This document shows positions 37,251-50,639 of a stretch of 64,000 bases of DNA, one piece after another (the first letter of the stretch is position 1; the number at the start of each line of letters is the position of its first letter). This DNA comes from Acanthornis magna (taxonomy: Eukaryota > Chordata > Aves > Passeriformes > Acanthizidae), in NCBI GenBank assembly GCA_036785705.1, contig JAWUZG010000004.1, positions 11,149,501 through 11,213,500 on the forward strand, written 5' to 3'. The notes beneath the pieces are model-generated. The model did not search any database and was not told where the DNA came from. It saw only the letters and a list, made by a program, of their open reading frames with translations. The position numbers were made by a program, and so were the translations under genes.

Positions 37251-38259
37251 TGAGATACTACAGAAATTCAGTGCAATTCTTAATAGAGACACTTTGAAAG
37301 AACATCACCCATTTTGGCAGAAAATGAGAGCAGTTCTATGGTAACTTAACCCTACAGAACAATTCCCATATTCACTTTTGGCATGGACACTTATTTTACA
37401 CTTCTGTTTTCTAGTACCAAAGGCTCTTTTGGGAGCTCATCCTAAAGAAAAAGGAAGGAAGGCCTCATAACTCTAACACATGAGCTCTCTTGCCTCTTCC
37501 TAACTCTGTGGGGAACTCATGAACTAAGCAAAGAGAGCATACTTTCTCATACAGACTTTTTTCCTACCTCCTTTTATGAAACCACAAGAAGTTGCTTTCT
37601 CTTCCTAATCTTTTTCAGGGATTTCACAGAGGATGCAAACTGTCTTCAGCTCTTTTGCAGGCTTTAGCAGACTGTCATCTGGTGCTGCAGAAGGCTGGCA
37701 GCATGCAGGCTGCTGTATAAAAAGTAAAAGAAACAGGGACCTGCTCTGTACAGTTAATAGCTTAAATGTATACAAAGAAATCTTGCTGTAAGGGTTTCAG
37801 GGAAAAATATAAGCTATTATCCCCCCATTAAATATTACCTCTCCTCCTCAGGACTCCCCAGTGAACAGTATTTTATCCAACTTTACTTTAACATTCAACC
37901 TACTTTACTAAGAAGATACACACGAGATTGATGCTCATTTGTCAAAAAAAAAGTTATTTTTTTCTAGGTAGGAGTTGATCATATGTCACAGTTTCCTGTT
38001 TATAATACTAATTATCTCAGTGTTTTGCCCTTCTGTATATACATTGACAACACCAGGGATATGATATATTTCTAGGAGACAGGTGAGCTAGGCAGAGGCA
38101 GTAGAAAGGAAAGAATTTCAGAGAATTAAAGGAAGTGTTGTACCAAAGAAAGAACAAGGAAAGGGTCAAGAAATTGAATAAGAAAATCTGGTAACAATAG
38201 AGATAAAAGGAAAGAAAAACCCCACAATTGTTGACTCTGTTCAGTGAAATACATAGGAG

Positions 38260-38990
38260 GGCAGTCTCCCAGGGGATCTCACTGACAATCTCCCTGGTTA
38301 GCTGGAATTCTATCTTACTAAAGAGCTGTGGGTGACTTTACTCCTTATCTGACCTCTATTCCTCAAGACTGTGAACTCCACCAATGCATGATCACTGCAG
38401 TCCAGACTACCTCCAAGCTTGACATCCCCAGTTATGCTGGTGACCATCAAACCTAATATTGTGTTGTCCCTGGTAGGACTGTCTCTCACCTGCTTTAAGG
38501 AGTTATCCCCTATACATTCCAGTGATCTGCTGGATTGTGTACACCTCGCCGTGTTACTTTTCCAACAGATGGTGGGGTGGCTGAAGTCCCCCAGCAGGAC
38601 AAGAGCCTGTGAGCATGATGCCTCCTGTACCTGGAGCAGGAATGCTTCAACAACAGGCTCCCCTTGATCAGGAAGTCTGAAGTAGACCACAACCACGAAG
38701 TTCCCTTTGTTGCCTCAGTCTCTGATTTTTACCCAAAGGCTTTCTACCTATTCATGTCTGTTCTTCAGACACAGCTCTTCATACTTAATCCCCACCTTAA
38801 TGTAGAGGGCAACCCATCCTCCTCTCCATTTCCTGTCTCTTCAGAGCAGCCTGTAGCCATTGATAGCCACATTCCAGGCATGGGATTCAGGGTTTCATCC
38901 TGCTGAGTTTCAGTAATGCAACAAGGTCATAGTGTTCTGCCAGCATAGTGGCTTCCAGTTCCTCCTCTTTGTTCCTGTAGGATATGCAAA
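38260..38990 (-). pseudogene. CR1 ORF2 endonuclease-domain fragment
   Basis: This is the N-terminal apurinic-like endonuclease of CR1 ORF2, the enzyme that nicks target DNA for retrotransposition. On the minus strand, from about 38985 down, the motif order is QEELEA and HYDLVA, NVAINGYRL, EELCL-type and ESLWV-type words, GNFVVVVYFRLPDQGEP, SQALVLLGDFSHPTICW, a PTRDNTILGL segment, and GDVKLGGSLDCSDHALVEFT. Homology fades near 38260. The SDH motif that carries the catalytic His is intact, while the usual GDFNHP reads GDFSHP. A frame of 128 codons (38310-38696) is still open, but upstream parts contain stops and the reverse-transcriptase half is absent. No 3' tail is present, so this is a broken internal piece. 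Confidence 0.93.
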
Positions 38991-40757
38991 AGCAAAAACC
39001 CAATGCTTCACACACAGAATTTTAAAAAAATAATTAAAGAAAAAAATTATTTATTTTACCTCGTGTTTCTACAGTTAAATGTCAGATATAATAAAAAGTG
39101 AACAAACTTCTGCCCTGGTTTGTCATCAAGGTATCTCCTGAAAATTCCACCAATATTGGTTTTTAGTTTCAGTTATTACGGTTTGGAAAACTGTAATGGT
39201 TGGTGGCTTTCTTTTTGGAGTTTCTTTTTTTATTTCTTTTGCTTGTGTTTTGTGGGTTTTGGTTTGTTTTATTTTTCATTTTCATTTTCATGGCTACAAA
39301 ACATTTTTTTAATGTTTTAAATATCTTCCTCTTTTAGCAGTTAAGAGTTTCAAGCAACAAAGATAGTACTACACCAAGTTGCAATTTCTGTGCTTCAGTA
39401 ACCCTTCTCTAACTTAGTAAGTTCTAGTTCTGGACTATTTCCAAGCTTTCATCATGAAGAAATTTGTACGGCTCTGTGTAACAGGGAAGAAAAGGAATTA
39501 CAAGGTTTTTTAGTTCCATCTAGTGGTAAGAGAAGATGTATGTCTCAAAGCAGCAGTCAGTCTCAGTAATAATACTGATAGAAAGTTTAGCAAAAATAAT
39601 ACAAATCAACGTGATGAAAGTTGTAATAATAAAGAGGTACATACCTTATTTTCTGTTTAATATTTTCTATATGAGAGAAAATGGGTTCTGGTATCTAAGA
39701 CCCTAATTATTTTACAGGTATAAAGGAGCAGCTTTTAAAACCTTGGTGAGCAGGTACATGGTCTGTTGCAGTCATATAGTATGTTTGTTTGAAACTTATT
39801 TTCTGATGATAACCAACCAAACAAAAAGAATGAATCCTTCTTTTTGTCTTCATTGGTCTTCAGATATGATGATGCTTTTTGAGTTTATATTGCAAATCCA
39901 TGTAATTTCACCATAGAATATGCAGACTGCTCAACATTACAAAGGCAAATTAAGCTGCACAATTTCTCATTGTGTTTTATAAACAAAAGTATAACATTTG
40001 CAGTGATTTTTTTTGTGTTGCTTGTTTCCCGTAACATTTACCTAAGAAGTATTTAATTTATTTATAAAGGTATTGTGTTGTTATTAACATTCACTGTTTT
40101 CACCCTCCGGAATTAAAAGCAAATAGAAAAGAAAAATGTTAGCCATGTTTGCTTCATGGCTGAGAAAGGATCATTGTAGGGAGCATGTGACAGCATCAAT
40201 CAAGAGAAAAGACAGAGACATAAAGTGATCACGAACTGCCAAATTAAATTAAAAGCTGAGACTGCAATGGGCAAAACCACAATATCCTTCAAGTACCATG
40301 AAGAACAGACTTTTCCTTTCTTGGGTGATCTGAAAAAAACACAGACTTATCCATTTTCTGTCTTCCTTGTTGAACTAATTTACCAAATACAAAAACAAGC
40401 AAACAAAAAACATTAAATCATTAAACAAATAATGATATTAAGTGTCTTTACTGATGTGATTTTTACAAATAGAAAGTATATGTATTTTTTTCTGCATTGG
40501 TGCAGACTGGGTTGGGAAGGACAAGGTGGAGGCAAATGGACAACTAAATCCCCTACCAAAAACAAGTCAGCATATAGGAGATGGAGTAAAATAGATGACT
40601 TGCAGCTCTTTTGACAGCAGTTGAGACCCTGATTGCAAAATTCTTTCCACCTAGAAGTTATCTTTTTACTACAAGCATCATCATATATAGCGATGTGCTC
40701 TTTCAAAGTCACTGACAGGAGCAGACCACTCCTGAAAAAAGAAATACATAAACATCT
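38991..40757. other. A+T-rich DNA, no gene recognised
   Basis: No gene or repeat family recognised. The T-rich stretch around 39205-39290 gives a short hydrophobic frame (39120-39320) that looks like a composition artefact. Confidence 0.55.
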
Positions 40758-41221
40758 ACATATTGGAAGAGTGCAGCAAAGGGCCACAAACATGAAGAGT
40801 CTGGAGCATCTCTCCTGTGAGGAAAGGCTGAGAGAGTTGGGTCTGTTTAGCCTTGAGAAGAGAAGACTCCAAGGATGTCATTAATATATTTAAATTCCTG
40901 AAGGGAGGCTGACAAGAAGACAGAGGTAGTCTCTCCTCAGTTGCGTCCAGTGACAGGACCAGAGGCAATGGGCACAAGCAGAAATGCAGAAGCCTCCATC
41001 TGAATACCAGGAAACACTTTTTTACTGTGGGGGGATGACAGAACTCTGCTGCAGTCTGCTCAGGGAGGTTGTGGAGTCTCAATTCTTTGTTATATTCAAA
41101 AGATGTCTGGGCATGGTCCTGTGAAACCAGCTACAGGTGGCTCCCCTTGCAGAAGAAGGTTTGACCACGGCGTGACTTTCAGATGTTCCTTACAACTTCA
41201 GTCACTCTGTGGTTCTGTGAA
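40758..41221 (+). mobile_element. CR1 LINE, 3' end with tail
   Basis: Collinear CR1 words on the + strand: GAGTGCAGCAAAGGGCCACA, CTGGAGCATCTCTCCTGTGA with GGAAAGGCTGAGAGAGTTGG, CTGTTTAGCCTTGAGAAGAG, CTCCTCAGTTGCGTCCAGTG with ACAGGACCAGAGGCAATGGG, GAATACCAGGAAACACTTTT, GTTGTGGAGTCTC, and the tail CTCTGTGGTTCTGTGA at 41205-41220. The 5' end is truncated at the start of the ORF2 C-terminal region. Frames of 108 codons (-) and 83 codons (+) lie inside the element and are not host genes. Tail and word choice match the subfamily of the copy at 34.9 kb. Confidence 0.95.
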
Positions 41222-42711
41222 AGTGAAAAATACAGAAAAATATCAGATGGGGCCTTCAAGTTTATGTAGTAAATTAATAGACCCACAGTATTAGATAGTC
41301 ATATAACCAAGTGTCAAAATGGCAATTATTAAAGTATCTGAAATTTCTTACAGTCATGCCTGTTGCTAAACCAGAAATACAACTGTGGCAGAACTGAACC
41401 TGAGATTAGTTTATTATATTACATTCCTTTTTTTCCTACCTAGTATTAGCAAACAGTGGGAGTTTTATCATTAAAAAGGTTTCCACTGTTTAATAGACCT
41501 TATTGCAGCAAAGTATTTCCTTGAAATTGTTCTAATTTTTTTTTACTTCACTTAATTTTACTCTATTTCTATAAGACACACTCTCTATTAATACAGAATA
41601 GTAATATTTATTTTTCTGTTAGTGGTGTAAAAACATCTTAATATTGTAATTATACTTTTTTTTTTTTGTTTAATGAAGCAATTGTAAACATATTTCGTTT
41701 TACTGAGATTATTTAATGACCTTTCAGTTATCAGTTTATCTATCCTTCTGAAAACTTTTTCAGTTATTCAATGAATTCTTTCCAATTTGTCTTCATTTTT
41801 CCCTGATAATGAGAGATTTGGAAATTAATAAGATAAGGTTTTTTTTTTTAGGTGATAGTTTGGTTTACTTTGCCATTCTTCCCAGTAGCTGAAGACATAG
41901 CACAGTTTGTCTCAGGTGTGTAGATACAAGCTCTCCAGAGGTACCAGGCTATATTTAGATAAATGGGCTCAGACAGTTAAGCATTTGTTATGTCTCTATT
42001 TTGATCTGCTTGATAGCAGCAAACACAGAACGGAAATGGTGTTTCCGTGTCAGAGCTGTGACATGCCTGTGTGAATAAAACCTCTGATTTTTTTTCCCCA
42101 AACACTGGAACCATTTTGTTATGGTCCTTCAGTCATTTCGGAGAGACTTCTAGACTCATGATTGCAAATGTTTGGAACCCATCATCAAACATCTGGGGGA
42201 TCCATTCTGTTACCCTTTCTCAGGCTGCAAACACATTTGTTTGCATAGGTATATATGCTCCATAAGTAGGAATAAAGGATGTACTGAAAATGTTTATGTA
42301 TGTGTACAGCTATATGAATGCACACTTGCATGGTGGTTATATCTACTGAAGGATTGAATGTAGCCTGAAGAGAATTAATGAAAAAAAAAAGAATTATAGA
42401 TCTGATGCAGTTCAGAAATGATGATCCTGTACACATGCATTGAGCAGACCTGGACATGCAATGCTGTTATTTGCTCTATATTATCAGAATTAAGAAGTGC
42501 TGTTAAGGCTTTCACAAGCTGCTAGATATTCACATTTCTCTTTGCAACCTTTGGCTTCTGCTCCTAAGCTGTCAGTGACATTCAAGAACATTAGGTTAAC
42601 TGTCAACATAATGTCGGACATCCCTATTATAAAAAAAAAGTATTTGTATTTCAAAACTTTCTAGCCACATAGAGGAGAGAATCAAGTATTTAAATAAATG
42701 TTATCTTAAAA
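41222..42711. other. A+T-rich DNA, nothing recognised
   Basis: No gene, RNA or repeat family recognised. Overlapping frames of 60-90 codons at 42071-42457 on both strands show no domain. Confidence 0.55.
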
Positions 42712-42812
42712 TTTAAATGCTTTTTTTGCTGTCTCTTCACTTTCTAGTTTTACTTGACAAATTTTAAATGCTTTTTTTGCTGTCTCTTCACTTTCTAGTT
42801 TTACTTGACAAA
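42712..42812. repeat. 51-bp tandem duplication, two identical copies
   Basis: The segment starting TTTAAATGCTTTTTTTGCTG and ending TTACTTGACAAA is present twice at a period of 51 bases, at 42712 and 42763, with no mismatch that I can find over the shared 50 bases. Such identity implies a recent duplication, or a variable minisatellite captured at two copies. Confidence 0.95.
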
Positions 42813-45800
42813 AGTATTAATTAACAATTCATGAACTTCAAATTATCCTCCAAAAGCCAGATTTTCAAAGATAACTAAGTCAATTTTTTTTTCACCTGCA
42901 TGAAGTGTTCGTCTTTTCAGAGGAGTTCAATGATCTGAGGCAGTTGATCTCCTTGAGGGACATATATGCTGAACATTAAGACACTTTGTTGTATCTGCTT
43001 TGATAGGGTCATAGACTGTTAAATGTCCAGGAATCTAAATGGGAACTGTAAATAGTGTGCGCCTTCAGAAGTCCAGTCGATGATTCTTTTCAGATTGATG
43101 TTTTTATGCTAATCTTTCCCAGTTGCTGCCTATGCTCATATCTCTGGTCTTCATTGTAATAAATCTTCAAGGTATTCCTAATCATATCAACATTTCTCTT
43201 TTGCCTTTCTTGCTCAAGGCAGATTATTCAAGAAAAATAAAAAGTATCAGCATCCAGACGATTTTTTATTCAACATTAATTTCAGAACCTTAATTTATTA
43301 ACTGACCTATTTTCTTTCTGTTATTTCTTTTCTCTCTGAGGTATTTCTTTGTTCCTATTGTCATGTTATCTAACATGCATTTATTCTTTCTTTTCTTTGA
43401 ATTAAATCCAGAAAAAAAGTCCTTCCTGAAAAATCATTGTTTCCTTCTGTATCACTGCATCTAATTTTCTTCAGAGTTAGAAACTATTTTTATGACATCC
43501 TGATACTTTTTCTAAGGGGTTCGTACGTGTGAGAATTCCCTAGTTCTGCATCATTTATTACTTGCTCCTAATTAGAGTCTAATGGCTCCACAAAGACTTC
43601 TCTGTACTTGAAGCGTAACAATGGCTTGTAGATTTGATGTTTTGTGGGACTGGGGGAGGCGGTGTGGAGATCTGAGAGAGATGCAGAGGAGCCTATTTGG
43701 TGGTGAAAATGTCTGGAACACCCTAGAAATTGTCTATTGGTCTCTGATGGTTGAATGAAGCAGACTCAATAATTTACTACATGAGAAAAAAGAAAATCAA
43801 AACTCTATTTCTGTGGTAAATAATGTAATCATACCACAGACATATTTTTTAAACTTCTCTATATCTAGTCCCCTTCCAAAATCAGAACAGCACTGAATGT
43901 CTACTGCAGAGCTGGATAGGAGAGAACTGGTGACCTTCAAGGTAATTTACCCCAGCCACTAAGGACAAACAAATCTTTCTGAGTGGGAATTCTTGATTAT
44001 TCCAATAACATATCTGACATGAGGTTATAAAATTTCTATAGGTATTCAAGAAGCAGACACCTAATGCATGATTCCTGAGATTTTCAGAATCATTTTGTCC
44101 TGGAACAGTGTATTTTACATTTAGTTTATACAGAAGGAAGTGCTAAAAGGCTCAGATACTAAATTCTAGATTTTTTTTTCTCATTTTGAGCTGAGAAACT
44201 GCATGGTTAAAGCTCAGCTGAATAAGGACAAGAATATACTCTTTCCAAGTCTCATGAACACCCCATCCACTAATAGATAACAAGTGCTGGGAAGCTTAAT
44301 AGCAGATGACCAATGCAATGACAGTGTGAGCAGAAGAGCTTTGGAATTGCTATTACTTCGGTGTGCTCAGATAAGGCCTCTAAAGATGCCAGTGAGGCAG
44401 ATAACAAGTGCTGAATGCCTGATCAGTCCCTTCTTCCTCTCCTAGTCTCCTTGCAGCTATATCACCCAGACACAAGAATGAGACTTTCCCCTCTCTCCAG
44501 TGTGAGACTCTCTCACAGTTTGAAAACAATCTGCACCCAGGCATCTCCAGGCCTTTTCTGACTATTTAGAGACCAAGGAAAGGGCATGCTTTGTGAAAAG
44601 GAACAATCACAGGCAAGATATTTAAGGAATGATACTATACTTCCTTTCTGAAATTACATTCTTGTTGATGCAGAGACAATTATTTACTAATATCTTCTGT
44701 GGTTAACCACTTCTAAAGGGGGTGCAACTGGGCAACAAGACAAATGGCCATGCTGAAATTTTATACTACACCTGATCCCATATGTGCCAAAGTTCGCCTT
44801 CTCTTTCAGCACCCTCTGGCAAACCTCATTCTTTCAGTAAAGCATGCTGATTTTACAACCTCTTCCTTGTAAGAGTGGCTTTAAATGTAAGCAATAGCAT
44901 ATGCCTGCATCTAAAATTATACTTGTGTGTAAGATGTTTCTACTAGCAGGGTTGCTTTTGTTTCAATGCAGAAGTTCTTGTTAAAACCATATTAAATGTG
45001 TTTGATAAAATATACCACTATTACCCAATGCTTTATTCTATTTGTTTTAAAAGTAATAGAATTTTTATAGGTAGGCTATTAACATGGAAACATAATGACT
45101 GTAATACACAAAATACATAACATACAGGAAAAAATCCCTTAATTTACTGTCCCACAGTATTCTGTGCAAGAAACAAGTCAAAAACAAAACCACGAAGAAA
45201 CAGAAAATATAAAATAAACAGATTATTGAAAAAGGATTATGTGAGATCACCAATTTGAATACCTTCCCTTGGCAAATGCATACACGGTGTTTTCACCTAT
45301 AAGCATTATCTGCTCTTCTTTCGGAGTATTTATTTTCAGGATATTCAGGTTTCTTGTGTATTGGCTTTGCTTTATTTCCAGCATATTTCATAATGGCTTC
45401 GAAACTTTGTCTTTTTTATAATTACTTTGGAATATATGTTTCCCACAAAATAAAAGCACTAAGAAAAGAAAACAATAAAATTGTTTTCAGAGATTTTCTT
45501 TGTACTGCTTTAGTTTTAGAAGCAGTGCATTACTTAAAATATTAATGCATTTTTAATACCATCTGTGTGTTGGGAGTTTTGCTATTTAGATGTACCTCTT
45601 CTTAGAGAACACCAGCATGAGATATCTGATGCCCTCCTGAAACCTACAAAAAGGGCATCCAGGGATGTACAGTCCTAGGATGTCAGGGCTGAACAGACAC
45701 CAGGCCTCCACTAATCTTATGATGTGGGACATGTATTACTACAGTTTATTAATAAGGTTATTTTAGACCTCTGTTACACTGTTCTCCATCCTTCATACAT

Positions 45801-48800
45801 CTATACCTCTAAACAAGGTTCCGTATTTTAATACTGACTATAAACACTATAGTTTCAGACTATTATGAGAATGTTTTCCTCATATGCTGATCAGAATGAG
45901 GAAATAGGGAGCATCTATGAGGAATAATTCATATAGTGTACCAAAGTTATTTAATTCAAAAGAACTAGTATTGCAATATTTTACTTTGGTAATCTTTTTT
46001 CCATTAAGATAATTAATCAATAGAGAGGATATTCATTTTTGCAGAATAATCAAAACCAAGTAATTAATTTGAATTTTCTGGCTATAGTATGCTCAGAATT
46101 AATTATAGTATGCTTTAGTCACCTAAAGCTGTTACAGTTTAACCAGACTAAGATACCTGAGAAACAAAAAAAAAAAGTTGTATAGATATGTCAGTAGATA
46201 ATGGCCTTTCAAGCGATTTGTCCTTCTGTATGTCCAAGAGTGGAATTAGACAGAAGGATCTATCTCACTCAGCTTTGGGATCCATAACATGCTCCACTGA
46301 AACAGATGAAGAGAAGTAAACATTACCTGGGAGTAGTTGACTTGGATGTCTACTTCTGGGTGTAATAAATCATATATTAAAAGTATCTATCTCACTCCAA
46401 TAACTCCAAAGTTTAAATTATTTTGAGTTTGTCATATAGATCTACAAAATTATTAAAAATTAATACGATTGAGGAGATTTTTTATTTGTTTTCTTTAGTC
46501 ATGATAATTGAAATTCTTGTGATGAGGAATATGTTCACAGTCCTATAAATATATGTCCATCCTAAGTGTTAGTAAAAAGAATTTGTTTGCCAGATTAACC
46601 CTTTGCAGATTGTAGTTACAGCATTTTACAGCACTTCTTACAAGTGGTGTAAGCAGCACATTGCCACCTGAGTTAGGGACTGCACCCACATTCTGCAGGG
46701 ATTTGTGCATGCACAGATTGATGCCAAGAAGATGCTTTTTGTCTAAAGAATCAATGCTTGGACTGATGCTGCAGTGCAGTGGAATTAGTTGTTAACAGCT
46801 GAAATACCTCTCTTCTTCATTTCTCTCTTCAAGAGTAGATGTTCAATTTTATTAGAGGTTGTTTTAACAAAACATTAAACCCTCCTTCACTTCTTTTAAG
46901 GTTTGTCTTTAATGGGAATTTTCAAAAACACTGTGCATTTTAGGAGCAGAAGTCTTTTGTGACTTCTACCTCACATTAACATGAATAATTTTCTCTAGTA
47001 TTTTTACACTGCAAAATTGCGCAGACACCTTCAAAAATCACTTGCTAGCTAAATCACAGCTCCCTATTTCAATCAGTTTCCTAAAGCACAGATGTGAAAA
47101 TTCTAGTGTAAGGAGGGATTAGTACCATATGGTAACAGATATATGTAAACAGATTTTTTTTTTACAATCTCCACTGAATTTTTCCTACCCTAATGACTGG
47201 AAAATTGAGACAGTTGTATTACTGCTAAAATACAGATAGTTGCAAGAAATCCTCATTCTGTAGCTATCAGGAACTTCTGGCTTGAGATGAGTGCAGCATT
47301 TCTGAAGTCTGGGAGCCCTTGCTGATAATTAATTGAGGGAGACCACCTCTCTGCTTGAGGAGGTTTTGCTGCATCTGAGCTGATTAGAGAGTGAGAAACC
47401 AAGAACTGAAAATCACTGATTGCGAAGAGCTCCTATAAGGTTTAACAAGGATTTGAAGGATGGAGGGAAGCAGTGTACATAAGCATAATCTCTTGACCTT
47501 GGAACATAACCTAAGAAAATAAGAATTGCCAACTTCTGGGAATGCCTCTCAAACCTGAAAGTGAGGATGTAGCCTGAATCTTGTCAGGCTTCCAGTGAGA
47601 TCTTTTGTTATGGTTTTTTATCTTTATTTTCTGAACTAGAAAAAAACCCCAATCAAATGCACAGTGTGTACTGTTTGAGTATATACTAATAGAATTTATT
47701 AAATCCTATTAATATGAAGAAAAGCAGAATGGAATGTGAAGGCAAAACCATATCTCTTTTTTACCCCAATATTCTCTCATGTGATGGCAATACCAGCAAC
47801 GACTCAATGACTTTTAAATTTTTTTTTTTCCCAGAGGTATCTTGTGACTAGAAAACTGAGAGAAATAAAGGGAGAGCAGGAACAAAATAAAAAGAGGACA
47901 GGGAAAGAAAAGCAAGGACAGAAAAAGATAGTAGAGAAGGTTTTCAAAGAGATGGCACATAAAAAGAAGAAGGACCTTGGAGAAGCAGTACTCCAAATAT
48001 AAAGATGGGAGGCAAGTGTTTAGAAGAGAGGGTTAATAAAATTAGCTTTGGCTGTGAAACAAGTGTTTATCAAAATATTCTAAATTCTTTATATGAAAGG
48101 AAATTACAGAGTAACTATTCTTTTACTTTTTTGGTTTTTTTCCTGCTTTCCTCTTTAGTGTTTACGAAAAAGTGCCAGAGCAATATGTATTATCACAGCA
48201 AACCACACACCATGGAACTTTAGTATGCTCGAGATACTGTGACTGCCTGAAAAGGTTACCAGGGTCATAATGCCACTTGTATCTGGCTTTGGAACAGTTA
48301 AATCACCAGAAAATATCAAACTGGTCTGATCATTAGTAGACATTTTATCTGCATAAAATGATGAGACACATAATGAAAAAAGGGAAAATGTGGAAGTTCT
48401 GCAGAAGAGGTAATCAGAGTCCTTGCCTGGTGAGATAACATCAGTCAAGAACGAAGCAATACTGCTATGAAGGAGCCAGGTACACTAGTGTACTGTAAAA
48501 ATATTGGTTTTCAGTAAGAGATATATATTGTTTTTTAAATTTCACACACTTTTAATTTTTAATAGCTAGTTTGCTAGTTTTCCCACACTACTTCTAACCC
48601 CCATAGTTATCCACGAATTGCATGGGTTCTGTCTCCTCTCACCCCAAATTCTTCTTATCCAAGATCCAGTGTGTAAAATCTTATATGAATATGGTTTCAA
48701 ATTCTGATGGTTTAAAGTCATTATGGGAGCCTTAAGTGTGTTAGTGTCTCTAATTCTGATAGTTTCTGAGTTAGTTCCCTAAGGTAAAACATATAATAGA

Positions 48801-50639
48801 GTTTTCTTGGAGATATAGAGACATATGATTACTTCTGTGGAGATATTGAAGCTGTTGCAGAAAATGAATGGTCAGTTATCAGTCTTAAAATCAGAAAAAG
48901 AGCCCATGCTGGCAACACTCCCATGAGTAAAAAGCTCATTCTGATCGAGATAAAGAATACTGTTCTATTTGGCAGTTGTAGACGAGACAGCTTAAATGTG
49001 TAAGGATACACGCAGGGAAAGGGTCTTTTCTTGATGCTTTGTGACATCTCCAAAATATGAATAGTAATTTGCAATATTAATGTAATCTTTACATAGTTGT
49101 TACTATTACTTCACATACATTGAATTTCTCCCTGTTAGATTTTATAGTATATAATGCATAATTATTGAATTTTTAAAGATCTTAAAGATCAATTTCCCAT
49201 GGTTTATTTTCTTATATTTTTCTTTCCTATTCCAGTTTTCCTCTTGAAATTGAGGTATACAAACATTTGATTGTATATTAATCTGTCTTTACTTTCTCTT
49301 TGAGTGGTGCTTTCCTGAAATGTGACAACTTACCTTTGTATATAAACACAAGCTATATGCTTGCACGCAAGATAGAATGGAGAACCCAGCTGGAGTAAAA
49401 CATCAGCAGCTGCTCCAGTTAGACATGTCCTTCCTTTCTTCCCTCCAGCACCATCTATTCTTTCCTTTTTCTGTCTTCCAGCTGCAAGGAGGCTAGTGGG
49501 CAGAAGTTCCAGAAGAAAAAGAGAAGATAACCTTTCTTCTCAGACTCTTCTGTGTGTAGCTGAACCAACAATGTAAGGAGACAATTTCTGTGGGCATGAG
49601 CAGTTTTTCCTGGAATGAAATAGAAACTTAAAATCTTAGGTTTTAAGAACAACCAAAAGGTCCTGTTGCAATTTCAATGTATTCTAGAAATAGATTCTAA
49701 CCATGGGTTTGAAACAAATTTCTGTCCTTCATGGGAAAACAGGTTGAGCAAGCCCAAGTGCTGTGTAATCTACAACATGGCCCATTCTTTTGGTTTGGCT
49801 GGTCTCTCTTAACTCTTGCCAATTGATGCACATGGCTGTTTGCATGGTCAGTACCACTTCTGTCAGTCCCTTGTTTTGAATTATAACACAGTAAAAGTCA
49901 TTTATGTTAGGACATTCTGTCAATGTTCCTGCTCACTGGCAGTTCTGCTGGATATGTACATTAGTTGCATTTTGTCTATAATATTTTAGATTGCATTTAG
50001 AAGTTTTCCTACTGCAGATTCATTCCTGCAAATTAAAAAGAAATTAATCTTAAAATATATAAAGAATAACTATATTTTTCCATTAATACAGTCTATTTTA
50101 TTACTGTTATAACAAATGTTCAGAGCTTTCTGCAAAGAAAAAATATGGCAAAGGTAGTTGATTTCAATGGTAGTATGTCAGAGATGAAGTTAACTCTCAG
50201 AAAAAGTACTTTTTCCCCGCTGTCCTTAACACAGTAACATTGTTAGCACAAAATAAAAGAAAATTGATGAAAAAGATAGCATGTACTTGATGTTGATGGA
50301 ACGCATGTTTGTGTCTAATACACTAGAGAAACTCTCCAATAACAGTTCACCCAAGTGAAAATATTGGACCATTTTGCTCCCAAGGTCAATGTCAATTGAG
50401 GTTATTGACTATATAAATGCTAAATACAGAAGTTTTTATTGTTCAAGGCTGCTCTTAACTTGTGTACTATATTCTTCAAGGTTCCTCAGTTACATTTAGA
50501 GTTTGCATCCCTCACTCACTTATGCTATTTCTATCTTTTTGGCCTGTTTCTTTTTTTCACAGTCTTTTCAGTCACTAAAGCCTAAATATTAGAGGTGTCA
50601 CTGTTACGTAGGGAAGAACATCACGTTCAAGAACCCTTT
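42813..50639. other. A+T-rich DNA, no gene recognised
   Basis: Nearly 8 kb without a gene or repeat family I can name. Open frames stay below 100 codons. A minus-strand 56-base segment with splice-like ends (49334-49389) was considered and rejected as chance. Slightly less A+T-rich patches at 44200-44550 and 47260-47420 could be old repeats or conserved non-coding DNA, which cannot be decided without alignment. Confidence 0.5.

Larger units (their letters stand above)
35509..38259. other. A+T-rich DNA, one exon-like segment and one small duplication
   Basis: No repeat family recognised. The exon-like segment at 36952-37013 and the 25-bp duplication at 37201-37250 are listed separately. The remainder has no long open frame. 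Confidence 0.5.

Noticed and set aside
49334..49389. Minus-strand 56-base segment with ACTCCAG acceptor and AAG|GTAAGT donor
   Set aside because: Two frames are open only because the segment is short; no partner exon or conservation evidence.
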